DNA of 11,646 nucleotides, taken from NCBI GenBank assembly GCA_947631725.1, contig CANRML010000033.1, forward strand, positions 1-11,646. The letters run 5' to 3'. Every line of letters begins with the position of its first letter. Position 1 is the stretch's first letter. Shown here in pieces: positions 1-7,133 of this stretch. The stretch is from an uncultured Clostridia bacterium. GTDB taxonomy: Bacteria > Bacillota > Clostridia > TANB77 > CAG-508. The notes under the pieces are model-generated. The model did no database searches, was not told the origin of the DNA, and saw only the letters and a program-made list of their open reading frames with translations. A program made the position numbers and the translations under genes.

Positions 1-189
1 AGGCTCTATTCCTCCAGTATCAATTAAAGTAAAAGTTCTCCCTCTCCAATTTGTTTCTGCATATATTCTATCTCTTGTAACACCTGGTGTATCTTCTACA
101 ATTGATATTCTGCTTCCAGCCAAATAATTAAAAAAAGTTGATTTTCCTACATTTGGTTTTCCAATAATGGCTACAATTGGTTTTGACAT
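1..189 (-). CDS. der: Ribosome-assembly GTPase Der (EngA), N-terminal 63 residues, cut by the window edge
   Basis: Der is a GTPase with two tandem G domains that acts in late assembly of the 50S ribosomal subunit; it is cytoplasmic and usually essential. Only the start of the first G domain is present. It begins MSKPIVAIIG. Visible motifs are the P-loop GKPNVGKS (residues 10-17), the switch I stretch DTPGVTRDR (about 33-41) and the G3 motif DTGG (about 57-60), in the order and spacing of Der G1. The ATG at 189-187 is preceded by an AAGGAAG ribosome binding site five bases away. The frame stays open to base 1. It follows spoIIIAH on the same strand but is separated from it by a terminator, so it is probably transcribed separately. 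P-loop plus DTPGVTRDR distinguishes Der well from Era and other TrmE-Era GTPases. Confidence 0.95.
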   Translation of the reverse strand, partial: MSKPIVAIIGKPNVGKSTFFNYLAGSRISIVEDTPGVTRDRIYAETNWRGRTFTLIDTGGIEP

Positions 190-219
190 CTTTTCTTCCT
201 TTCTTATTTATGTATCTAT

Positions 220-248
220 ATTTTACTAAAAAAAGAAAAAAATAGCAA
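220..248 (-). promoter_or_regulatory. Putative sigma-A promoter of der
   Basis: On the minus strand TTGCTA (248-243, four of six matches to TTGACA) is followed by a 17-base spacer and TAAAAT (225-220, five of six matches to TATAAT). Transcription would start about 25 bases before the der ATG. The -35 lies inside the 3' arm of the spoIIIA terminator and the spacer is its T tract. Such hexamers are easy to find in AT-rich DNA, so this is an inference from position and spacing. Confidence 0.35.
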
Positions 249-267
249 GTTATTCTTACTATTTTTT
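228..267 (-). terminator. Rho-independent terminator of the spoIIIA operon
   Basis: Arms at 255-267 and 237-249 form a 13-bp stem, with one G-U wobble in minus-strand RNA, around a 5-base loop. The 3' side continues into a long U-rich tract (complement of the A run at 228-240). It begins 14 bases after the spoIIIAH stop codon. This separates the sporulation operon from der. Confidence 0.85.
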
Positions 268-280
268 AAGTAATCAAATA

Positions 281-922
281 TTATTTAATTGCAATATGTA
301 TATTTTTTATATCAGCATTTAATTCTCTTGCTAAAATATTTTGTATTTGTGAAATTTCTTCTTGTTTTAATTCCTCTGCTCCAATAATTGCACTAATACT
401 TTCACCATTTACAAAAATAACATTGTTAGGAAATCCTTTTGTTGTAATTAAATTTTCAGCTATCATAATACTATTTTTTGTATCATTTATCTTTTTTATT
501 TCTTCTGCTGCTGATTGCTTTTGGGTTTCTAGTGAATTTATTCCATTTAATACTTTTTCATATGTTTCTATCATTTGTGAATACATTGTATCTCTTTCTA
601 ATTTTGATTTACTAAAATATGAATTCACATCTGTTGTTGATGTATTTTTTGTTTCTTCTTCATTTTCATTTTCTTCAATAGATTTTTCACTAATTATATT
701 TTGAGTAGCTACTGTATTTTCAACATTTGATACCTTTTCTTCATTTATACTATTGGTTTCTGGTGTAACATTACTATTTACTAATTGTGCATCTCCAATA
801 TTTCTTGCTGAAGTTTCTTGTACCATGTCTTGTGTAGCTGTATAATTTAAATATCCTGCTACTACTAACATCAATGCAATTACATAAAATAATACTTGAT
901 TCTTTTTAAAAAAATTTTTCAT
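281..922 (-). CDS. spoIIIAH: Stage III sporulation protein AH (SpoIIIAH)
   Basis: SpoIIIAH is the mother-cell partner of SpoIIQ; together they bridge the two membranes around the engulfed forespore and form part of the channel that keeps the forespore transcriptionally active. The product has 213 residues. A short basic N-terminus is followed by one membrane segment (about 8-28), a long acidic Asn/Glu/Thr-rich linker (about 35-105), a predicted coiled-coil region (about 108-150) and a C-terminal domain ending ELNADIKNIHIAIK, typical of the family's YscJ/FliF-like ring-building fold. Start ATG at 922 has a GGAGTGA ribosome binding site overlapping the spoIIIAG stop. It is the last gene of the operon and is followed by a terminator. 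The linker is low-complexity and is expected to be poorly conserved. Confidence 0.93.
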   Translation of the reverse strand: MKNFFKKNQVLFYVIALMLVVAGYLNYTATQDMVQETSARNIGDAQLVNSNVTPETNSINEEKVSNVENTVATQNIISEKSIEENENEEETKNTSTTDVNSYFSKSKLERDTMYSQMIETYEKVLNGINSLETQKQSAAEEIKKINDTKNSIMIAENLITTKGFPNNVIFVNGESISAIIGAEELKQEEISQIQNILARELNADIKNIHIAIK

Positions 923-929
923 CTTTTAT

Positions 930-1532
930 TCACTCCATTTCAAAAACTTGTATTTTATGGGTTGCTAACCCAGTTGCTGCTTCTACTGCTTGTATAATAC
1001 TGGTTTTTATTTCTATATTTGAAGCTCCCTTAGCTGTTATAATTGCTCCTTCAATTTTTGGTTCTACTACTTTTTTAGTCATAGGTGTTTTTACTCCATT
1101 ATTTTCTTGATATATAATATCTTTTTGCGTATCTGTCTCTTCAATCTTTCTAACACCTCCTTGTGTATCTGTTTCTTCAGTAGTACTGCTTTTTGAATTC
1201 TCATTATACATTGCGACTACTTCACTTGATTCAGAATAATTTATAAATACTTTTACTTCACCTACTCCTTGTATTTTGCTTAAAATTGTTTCTAATTTTT
1301 CTGAAAGGCTTAAATCATTTGTATCTATGTGTTCTCCAGTCTCTGCTAGCTTTTTTCCACCACTTACTTCATTTACAGCTTGACTATTTTTGCTAGGATC
1401 TTTCCATATAAAGTTAATGGCTATAATTGTAATTATCAATATAACTACAAAAAAGACTAAGTTTTCAATTTTCTTTTTAGGATTTGTTTCATCACCATTT
1501 CCAAATAGTTTGTTTAATTTATTTTTAAACAT
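930..1532 (-). CDS. spoIIIAG: Stage III sporulation protein AG (SpoIIIAG)
   Basis: SpoIIIAG forms a large membrane-anchored ring of the SpoIIIA-SpoIIQ complex in the mother-cell membrane, facing the intermembrane space. This 200-residue product has one membrane segment (about 24-42). The ring-building motif begins near residue 74 and includes GVGEVKVFINY (89-99). A Thr/Glu/Asp-rich insertion (about 110-150) fits the beta-triangle insertion known from this family. The C-terminal half of the ring-building fold ends at residue 200. It is somewhat shorter than the Bacillus protein, in the soluble linker. The ATG at 1532 is preceded by GAGGTGAG and lies 19 bases inside the end of spoIIIAF, so the two are probably translationally coupled. 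Confidence 0.94.
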   Translation of the reverse strand: MFKNKLNKLFGNGDETNPKKKIENLVFFVVILIITIIAINFIWKDPSKNSQAVNEVSGGKKLAETGEHIDTNDLSLSEKLETILSKIQGVGEVKVFINYSESSEVVAMYNENSKSSTTEETDTQGGVRKIEETDTQKDIIYQENNGVKTPMTKKVVEPKIEGAIITAKGASNIEIKTSIIQAVEAATGLATHKIQVFEME

Positions 1533-2122
1533 TTTTCACTCACCTCATATTCTTGCATTAGCATTTTTTTAATCTGATTTATATCAGTTGCAGTTATATT
1601 TTCATTTTCTTTTGCTTTTTTCTCTTTTTTTGTTCCAACTTGTATTTCTTTTATTTTTTGTATTTCCTCCACTAATTTATTCTCTGCATTAGTTTCTTCT
1701 CTTTCTTGTGTGCTTTCTTCTTTTTTTTCTATTTGCAATACTATTTTTTCTATTTTTGTTTCTTCTTTAATAACTAATTTAACCTCACAATTTTTTACAA
1801 TAAAGTCTAAGTTTTCTACTTTTTTGGTAATATCTTTTTTTAGTTCTTCTTCTCCTATCTCTTTTAGTCTTTTATCCATTGAAGTTTGGTCTACCGTTTC
1901 AGTAGCTGTTGCTTGTGTTTGACTATCTTCAATTATTTTGTCTAAATTTATTGAAATATTTTTGCCTACAAAAGGAGATATAATATTAAATAAAATATAT
2001 AGTCCCATTACAACATTGACATATTGTTTTATTTTCTTATTAGGTAATAACATTTCAAATAAAGAAACCATAATAACTGATAATGTAATATTTTTGGCCC
2101 ATAAACTAATATTTTCTATCAT
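1514..2122 (-). CDS. spoIIIAF: Stage III sporulation protein AF (SpoIIIAF)
   Basis: SpoIIIAF is a membrane component of the mother-cell SpoIIIA complex with a soluble C-terminal domain related to ring-forming secretion proteins. The 202-residue product has two membrane segments near the N-terminus (about 8-26 and 34-56). A very charged Glu/Lys-rich region follows (about 70-180), including a conserved-looking beta segment around residues 108-130. Length is close to the Bacillus homologue. It sits between spoIIIAE and spoIIIAG in the standard order, and its 3' end overlaps the spoIIIAG start by 19 bases. The charged stretch after about residue 130 is low-complexity and may be a lineage-specific expansion. 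Confidence 0.92.
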   Translation of the reverse strand: MIENISLWAKNITLSVIMVSLFEMLLPNKKIKQYVNVVMGLYILFNIISPFVGKNISINLDKIIEDSQTQATATETVDQTSMDKRLKEIGEEELKKDITKKVENLDFIVKNCEVKLVIKEETKIEKIVLQIEKKEESTQEREETNAENKLVEEIQKIKEIQVGTKKEKKAKENENITATDINQIKKMLMQEYEVSEKCLKIN

Positions 2123-2132
2123 ATAAAGCTCC

Positions 2133-3293
2133 TTATCGATACATCATACCACTATTTGAAATTTTAATTACTAATGTTGTTCCTATAATAACCATTACTG
2201 AAATAGAACATAAAATTCCAAGTAATACTTTATAAATTGTACTAATTTGTTCTAGTAATTTTACAATTTTAGTATCTGCAATAGGTTCACATATACCTGC
2301 CAGTATTTTGTATGATGTCATTAAAACCGAAATTTTTAAAATTGGTAATATACAAACTCCTAATATTATAATAACACCTACAATACCTATCGCATTTTTT
2401 AGTATTATCCCACACCCTAGGACTGTATCTACTGCATCTCCTAAAATTTTACCTACAACTGGTATGCTACTACTGACAATCGCTTTTGTTGTTTTGGCTG
2501 TAATTCCATCTACACTACTTGATAATGTACCTTCTAGAGAAATAACACCAACAAATATAGTAAGTATAATACCTAATACTAATGTAATTCCTGAATTGAA
2601 GGTTTTGGCAAGTTTATCTATTTGAACTTTGTCTCCAATTTTAGAGACAATACTCAATGTTGCAGCAATTAGAGTTATTGGTATTAAAATAGTTTGTATT
2701 AAGTTTCCAATAAAATTTATCATAAAGAGAATAATTGGCTCTAATACACTACTTGTTGTTATACTTCCTGTATATAGCATTAAGCTAACAAGTATTGGTA
2801 CAAATGAATTTATAAAACCTACTAAATTAACACTTGTTGTCTTTACAAGTTCTACCATATCTGAAAAATTTGTCATAATTACTGTAACTATTGCTATATA
2901 TTGCACATAATATATTATATTTGATACACTACTATTTTCTAAGTTTTCACTAATTGCTTTTAATATACTATGAATTAAAATAATTGCTAAAATACTTATT
3001 AAGCTTCTTATTCCTGTTTTTACTTCTGTTCCTAATAAGTCCCATATTTTTTCATATATTTGTTTATGATTTACTTCTCCTTTTACAGCAGTTTGAAATA
3101 TTTCGTTAATATCTATTCCTTCAAAAAAATCACCTGTATATTTTTTTGAGTTTTCAATAAAACTAGTAATTCCAAAGTTTTGCTCTTGCTCTTTTAATAG
3201 TTCTTCTTGTGTTTCATTTTCTACTGCATATGTGTTATATACTTGTCCTGTTATGGCAAATATTATAATAATTGTGAATAGAATTTTTTTCAC
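2133..3293 (-). CDS. spoIIIAE: Stage III sporulation protein AE (SpoIIIAE)
   Basis: SpoIIIAE is the large polytopic membrane protein of the SpoIIIA complex and a candidate for its export channel. The 386-residue product starts with a signal peptide (hydrophobic core about 4-16, likely cleavage after TYA at 21-23). A soluble stretch with the family-type segment TAVKGEVNHKQIYEKIW (about 68-84) follows, then many hydrophobic segments through the C-terminus. Length matches the family (about 390-400). The start codon is GTG at 3293, with AGGAGG ten bases upstream that itself overlaps the spoIIIAD stop codon. An out-of-frame ATG immediately followed by TGA precedes the GTG and is not the start. Confidence 0.94.
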   Translation of the reverse strand: MKKILFTIIIIFAITGQVYNTYAVENETQEELLKEQEQNFGITSFIENSKKYTGDFFEGIDINEIFQTAVKGEVNHKQIYEKIWDLLGTEVKTGIRSLISILAIILIHSILKAISENLENSSVSNIIYYVQYIAIVTVIMTNFSDMVELVKTTSVNLVGFINSFVPILVSLMLYTGSITTSSVLEPIILFMINFIGNLIQTILIPITLIAATLSIVSKIGDKVQIDKLAKTFNSGITLVLGIILTIFVGVISLEGTLSSSVDGITAKTTKAIVSSSIPVVGKILGDAVDTVLGCGIILKNAIGIVGVIIILGVCILPILKISVLMTSYKILAGICEPIADTKIVKLLEQISTIYKVLLGILCSISVMVIIGTTLVIKISNSGMMYR

Positions 3294-3307
3294 ATCCGTA
3301 TATCCTC

Positions 3308-3694
3308 CTATGGTAATATCTTTAGTATAATTTCTAATAAGCTTGAAATTATAGGGATTGAAATTGATATAATAATTATTTTTGTTCCTATTTCTATTTT
3401 GTTTGCTATTGCTGCTTCTCCAGAGTCTTTACAAATGCTAATAGCAAATTCTGATAAAAATGCTATTCCTGTAATTTTTAATAATATACTAATAAATTCA
3501 TTATTTATATTTGATTTATTTGCTATTGATTGAATCATTTGTATAATTCCTGATAATTTATCCATTACTAGTAGTAAAATAAGTATTCCAATTAATAAAC
3601 TGATATAAATAGCAAATTCTGGCTTGTACTGTTTTAATAAAACAATAATTATTAGTCCTATTAGGGCTATTGAAATAATTCTAATAACTTCCAT
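3308..3694 (-). CDS. spoIIIAD: Stage III sporulation protein AD (SpoIIIAD)
   Basis: SpoIIIAD is a small integral membrane protein of the mother-cell SpoIIIA complex, related to SpoIIIAC. The 128-residue product is almost entirely hydrophobic, with about four membrane segments (about 5-20, 27-44, 72-90 and 103-126). A polar stretch around residues 88-100 contains the family-like SICKDSGEAAIANKIE, which marks it as SpoIIIAD. It starts eight bases after the spoIIIAC stop codon, and its TAG stop is the first part of the spoIIIAE ribosome binding site, so AC, AD and AE are tightly packed. Confidence 0.95.
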   Translation of the reverse strand: MEVIRIISIALIGLIIIVLLKQYKPEFAIYISLLIGILILLLVMDKLSGIIQMIQSIANKSNINNEFISILLKITGIAFLSEFAISICKDSGEAAIANKIEIGTKIIIISISIPIISSLLEIILKILP

Positions 3695-3702
3695 ATTTCC
3701 CC

Positions 3703-3897
3703 CTATAGATTAAATAAAGTCCTAACTGTATCAAATAGTCCACTAATTTCTTTTATTACCATTGATAAAACAATTACTAATCCAGCAAGTGTTGTCATCA
3801 TAGCTTGATCTTCTCTTCCAGCTCTAACAAGTACTTGATGTAATACTGCAACTAAAATTCCTATTGCCGCTATTTTAAATAATAAATTGATGTCCAT
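3703..3897 (-). CDS. spoIIIAC: Stage III sporulation protein AC (SpoIIIAC)
   Basis: SpoIIIAC is a roughly 65-residue two-pass membrane protein of the SpoIIIA complex. The 64-residue product has two membrane segments (about 5-22 and 34-55) separated by the short polar loop VRAGREDQAMM (24-34), a strongly conserved feature of SpoIIIAC. Length is exactly typical. The ATG is preceded by AAAGGGATG. The gene lies 19 bases after spoIIIAB and eight before spoIIIAD. Confidence 0.95.
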   Translation of the reverse strand: MDINLLFKIAAIGILVAVLHQVLVRAGREDQAMMTTLAGLVIVLSMVIKEISGLFDTVRTLFNL

Positions 3898-3916
3898 AAA
3901 TAAATCATCCCTTTCT

Positions 3917-4429
3917 TTAGATTAGCATTACAACAATTCCTAATCCAATAATACTGCCTAATTTTTGATATAGTTTTTCATTTTTCTTTTTTTCTTCTTC
4001 TGCTTGTTTAATTTGTATTTCTAGGAAATCTTCTGTTAAGTCAATTTGAGAAATTTGTCCGTCCAAGTTTTCAGTTCCTAATAATTTTCCTAAATTTCTT
4101 AATGTCTCTATATCGTCTTGCTTCATATTTGTATTAGTAGTATCTAATGCATATTGCCAAGCTTCACTTGCTGACTTATTTTCTAGTGCTATTTTTGCAT
4201 TTTTAAATAAGTTTTTTATGTTTGTTTTTGTTGTTTTGTTACTAATGTCTTCAAAAATCTCTCCAATAGGTTCATATGTAAATCTAATTTTTGCCTTAAA
4301 AATATTTAATGCATTTTTCATTTCTTCTAATTCACTAAATCGTAGTTTATATTTTTGCGAAATAGTTTTACCAATTAGATTACTTGCTATAAATATTAGA
4401 AATAATAAAATATATTTAATAAATTGCAT
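3917..4429 (-). CDS. spoIIIAB: Stage III sporulation protein AB (SpoIIIAB)
   Basis: SpoIIIAB resembles the GspF platform proteins of type II secretion and is thought to couple the SpoIIIAA ATPase to the membrane complex. The 170-residue product has an N-terminal membrane segment (about 3-20), a helical soluble domain, and a C-terminal membrane segment (about 155-170). The family signature GTENLDGQ is at 118-125, followed by a charged helix rich in Glu and Lys (140-153). Length fits the family. It starts 15 bases after the spoIIIAA stop, in the same reading frame as that gene. Confidence 0.94.
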   Translation of the reverse strand: MQFIKYILLFLIFIASNLIGKTISQKYKLRFSELEEMKNALNIFKAKIRFTYEPIGEIFEDISNKTTKTNIKNLFKNAKIALENKSASEAWQYALDTTNTNMKQDDIETLRNLGKLLGTENLDGQISQIDLTEDFLEIQIKQAEEEKKKNEKLYQKLGSIIGLGIVVMLI

Positions 4430-4444
4430 TTTGTTTCCTACTTT

Positions 4445-5312
4445 CTATAAAAATATGATTTTTTCAATCCAATGATTGTCAATCAATTCTGCCATTTCTA
4501 AATTTGCTTTTATATCTTTCATTTCTGCTCCATGCATAGTAAATATTCCTTTCACTCCAGAACATAATGCATATTTAATTGCAAGTGCATCTTGTTTTGT
4601 GCCTATTTCGTCACATGCAATAACTTCTGGTGCCATAGAACGAACTAATATCTGCATCCCTTGTGATTTTGATACATTTTCAATTACATCTGTTCTTATT
4701 CCAATATCATTTTGTGGTACTCCTTTATATGTTGCTGCTATTTCTCCTCTTTCATCAACTAATCCACAAGTTTTACCTCTAAAATGCATTTCTGAAATTC
4801 CGTTACTAATAACTCTTACTAAATCTCGTAACATTGTGGTTTTTCCTCTTCCGAGGTGGAGATACTATAAGTGTTGTAAAAATATTTTTATGTTCTTTAT
4901 CAATAACATCTTTTAAAATTCTCATACTACATCCTTTTATTTGTCGTGCAATTCTGAAATTAAGACTAGATATGTTCTTTATATTTATTATATTTCCATT
5001 TTCAATAACACAGGTTCCTGTTATTCCTACTCTATGTCCACCTGGAATAGTAATATATCCTTGACAAATTTGATTTTTATATGCATAAATTGAATTTTCA
5101 CATAATTTTTCTAATATGTATAACATTTCTGTTTCTGTTATAATGTATTGTATTATTATATCTAATTCTCTTAGTTTAATTAGAATCGGTCTGTTATTAC
5201 GAATTCTAATTTCTATTGCATTTTCTTCTATTTTAGTATTTGGATTTTGTTTTATTGCTTCTAAAATTAGCATACTTATATTATTTGGAAAATATTTTAA
5301 AATATCTTTCAC
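4445..5312 (-). CDS. spoIIIAA: Stage III sporulation protein AA (SpoIIIAA) ATPase, interrupted by a one-base frameshift in the Walker A motif
   Basis: SpoIIIAA is the secretion-type ATPase thought to power the SpoIIIA-SpoIIQ channel from the mother-cell cytoplasm. The locus reads as two overlapping ORFs: 5312-4806 (168 codons, 13 of them out of frame at the end) and 4834-4445 (129 codons). The locus is 868 bases, one more than a multiple of three. Removing the C at 4853 (coding strand) gives a continuous 288-residue protein. It has the conserved QGYITIPGGHRVGITG (about 84-99), Walker A SPPGRGKT (151-158), VDERGEIA (185-192), Walker B VIACDEIG (230-237) and TMHG (258-261). All ATPase motifs are then present. 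The protein ends right after IIFL, about 20 residues earlier than I expect for the family. It is first in the operon, normally under sigma-E; I could not identify a convincing sigma-E promoter. Whether the frameshift is biological or an error is open. Confidence 0.9.
4851..4856 (-). other. Frameshift site in spoIIIAA (CCT-C-GGA)
   Basis: On the coding strand the sequence is CCA CCT CGG AAG AGG in the incoming frame, leading to a stop 11 codons after AGG. Reading CCA CCT, skipping C4853, then GGA AGA GGA AAA ACC ACA gives P-P-G-R-G-K-T-T, a perfect P-loop. Other single-base deletions within the same few bases give R-R or R-K instead of G-R at two positions, so C4853 is the best candidate but not the only one. 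Confidence 0.8.
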
Positions 5313-5349
5313 TTTCTTGCCTTTCTAATAGCTTGTCTTTTCTTACATA

Positions 5350-5388
5350 GAAAAAAGACATATAATATATCTCTATATTATATGTCTT
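5350..5388 (-). terminator. Strong rho-independent terminator between the yebC-paralog unit and spoIIIA
   Basis: Arms at 5374-5388 and 5355-5369 form a perfect 15-bp stem around a 4-base loop. On the minus strand it is followed directly by a run of T (complement of the A run at 5351-5356). It lies 25 bases after the stop of the anchored-protein gene and about 40 bases before the spoIIIAA start. It may also work on the plus strand, where TTAATTTTTT follows, but no plus-strand gene reaches it. Confidence 0.88.
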
Positions 5389-5413
5389 AATTTTTTATTT
5401 AGAACTTTTTTTA

Positions 5414-7132
5414 CTAATTTGATGCGTTTTCTATTTTCACTGAATTTACCCTACCATTATTATCATATGATAATGATACTTCATATTTTTGAGTAATTTC
5501 TATATCGCTTACTTCCATTATGCTTGATATCGTTCCTTCTATTTTAACTTGATTTTCCATATCTGATGCATTTGATGTCTGGATATCTTGAAGTAGAGAT
5601 TTTACCATAGCACCGTTTATATTACCTTTATATTTTTCAAATCTATCATTAAATGCTTGTATTTCTGCTTTTTTCATGCTATCTAACATGTTGTTGCTTG
5701 TTTCTTGTTCTGTGTTATTTTGCGTATTGTTCATTTCTTCTTGTTCTTTATTCTCTTCTATATTATTATTTGTATCTGTTCTAGCTAATATGTTCGTAAA
5801 TGGATTTTCGTTTTCTCCTACACCTAGTTGTTCCATTTGATTTTTATACACTTCTGTTAATCTGTTTACCATTGCTGGTAATAAAACTGCTAATTGTTCT
5901 TGTGAATAATTATTAAATAACATTGTATTTTCATTAGTTAATTTTTCAATTTGAACATCATCTGTAAAATTGATTGTGTTTGTAAAGTCAGCACTTAATT
6001 GATAAACAGGTGTTGTTAAGTCTTCTCCATATACATCAGCTGTAATTATATATTCTTCATTTATATTTTCTTCTTGATTTATTCCACTAAAATTAATATC
6101 AAGTCCAATATGTATTTTACTATCTTCGCTTTCACCTATAGAAGTGTAATTTGGTTTCAAATTACTAATCCATAATCCAAAATGATATTGAGCTTCATTT
6201 TTTGTTTTAGTTATATCCATTACAGTTTCTTGTCTTTCGTCATTTGATAATACAATTGATAATTTAGTTGCCTTTCCATCTTCACTTACTATTATTATTT
6301 TTGTATTTCCAATTTTTTCAACATCTAATTCTTGTAATTGATCTGCTAATTCTGCTATTAATTCATTGATTTGCCCATTATCTTCACCTATTAGTGAATT
6401 TATTTTATCTAATATAATGTCATCATTTTTTAAAATATCCATAGCTTGTACTAATATATCTTTTGTAGTTTGTGAATCTAACATCAATTCATAATTTTCT
6501 TGTTTATTTTCTTTTGTTATAGTTATTTGTTCTTCTTTTATATTCTCTAAAATAACTGAATATTTATCTTTTAATGGTTCTAATTCTTCGTCAGAAAATA
6601 TTTGTTGTTCATCAGTTTCAGGAATTTCTATCTTATCTGGTATTTGTGTTGCATCCATCCCCAATTTTCCTAGAAATTCTTTTAGATTATTATTTTCAAC
6701 TGCTATATAGCTATTTGATAAATATTTTGTTTGCAATCCAAATATATCATTATCTTGTCTATATGATATTGGGAATTTGACTTCATCTGAATATTGTATT
6801 TCTATATTTTGCTCTGCTTGTCTTTCTAGTGGATTTGATTTTCCTGAAAAAACGATTTCAGGCATTTGCGCATCTTCACTATCAGTACTTCCTTCTATTG
6901 ATATACTTCCTTCATTTTCATATGGTGTGGTTTTTTTCTTTTTAAAGTATTCATTTAATGTATTTCCTTCTTCTTGATTTTCGCTCATAAATTCAATTAT
7001 TTTTCCAACAAATACTTCTTTTTTACTTTTAGTATTTGTTAGGATGAAATATAGTACACCTGCTATTCCTATAACTACTACTAGTGCTACGACTATACAA
7101 ATTATTAATATATTATTCCTTTTTTTATTCAT
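5414..7132 (-). CDS. Membrane-anchored extracytoplasmic protein of unknown family, second paralog of a tandem pair
   Basis: I do not recognise a named family with confidence. The 572-residue product has a basic N-terminus and one membrane segment (about 8-31). A large acidic Asn/Glu/Gln-rich domain follows and should lie outside the cytoplasm. Residues about 60-150 align without gaps to the neighbouring broken gene: EYFxKKxxTPYEN (61-73), MPEIVFSGK (90-98), IEIQYSDEVKFPISY (110-124), FGLQTKYLSNSYIAV (131-145). A second shared block is near residues 365-435. The C-terminus (about 485-572) carries AFNDRFEKYKGNINGAMVKSLL, lacking in the paralog. The ATG at 7132 is chosen over an in-frame ATG 27 bases upstream: it has AAGGGG at good spacing and lies one base after the upstream stop. 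It ends at a strong terminator, so it closes a yebC unit. There is no lipobox cysteine. Confidence 0.85.
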   Translation of the reverse strand: MNKKRNNILIICIVVALVVVIGIAGVLYFILTNTKSKKEVFVGKIIEFMSENQEEGNTLNEYFKKKKTTPYENEGSISIEGSTDSEDAQMPEIVFSGKSNPLERQAEQNIEIQYSDEVKFPISYRQDNDIFGLQTKYLSNSYIAVENNNLKEFLGKLGMDATQIPDKIEIPETDEQQIFSDEELEPLKDKYSVILENIKEEQITITKENKQENYELMLDSQTTKDILVQAMDILKNDDIILDKINSLIGEDNGQINELIAELADQLQELDVEKIGNTKIIIVSEDGKATKLSIVLSNDERQETVMDITKTKNEAQYHFGLWISNLKPNYTSIGESEDSKIHIGLDINFSGINQEENINEEYIITADVYGEDLTTPVYQLSADFTNTINFTDDVQIEKLTNENTMLFNNYSQEQLAVLLPAMVNRLTEVYKNQMEQLGVGENENPFTNILARTDTNNNIEENKEQEEMNNTQNNTEQETSNNMLDSMKKAEIQAFNDRFEKYKGNINGAMVKSLLQDIQTSNASDMENQVKIEGTISSIMEVSDIEITQKYEVSLSYDNNGRVNSVKIENASN

Positions 7133-7133
7133 T

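Noticed and set aside
4430..4447. Stop-codon readthrough fusing SpoIIIAA to SpoIIIAB, which share a frame across one TAG
   Set aside because: spoIIIAB has its own ribosome binding site and start, and separate proteins are the family norm; the shared frame is a one-in-three coincidence.
4476..4916. Plus-strand open frame of 146 codons opposite spoIIIAA
   Set aside because: It is a shadow of a conserved gene and has no ribosome binding site or recognisable content. Other plus-strand open frames in the window were rejected for the same reason.
5358..5387. A sigma-E-like -10 (CATATAAT) inside the terminator stem before spoIIIAA
   Set aside because: The operon should be under sigma-E, but no convincing -35 lies at the right spacing, and the hexamer is part of a perfect stem, so its sequence is explained by the terminator.
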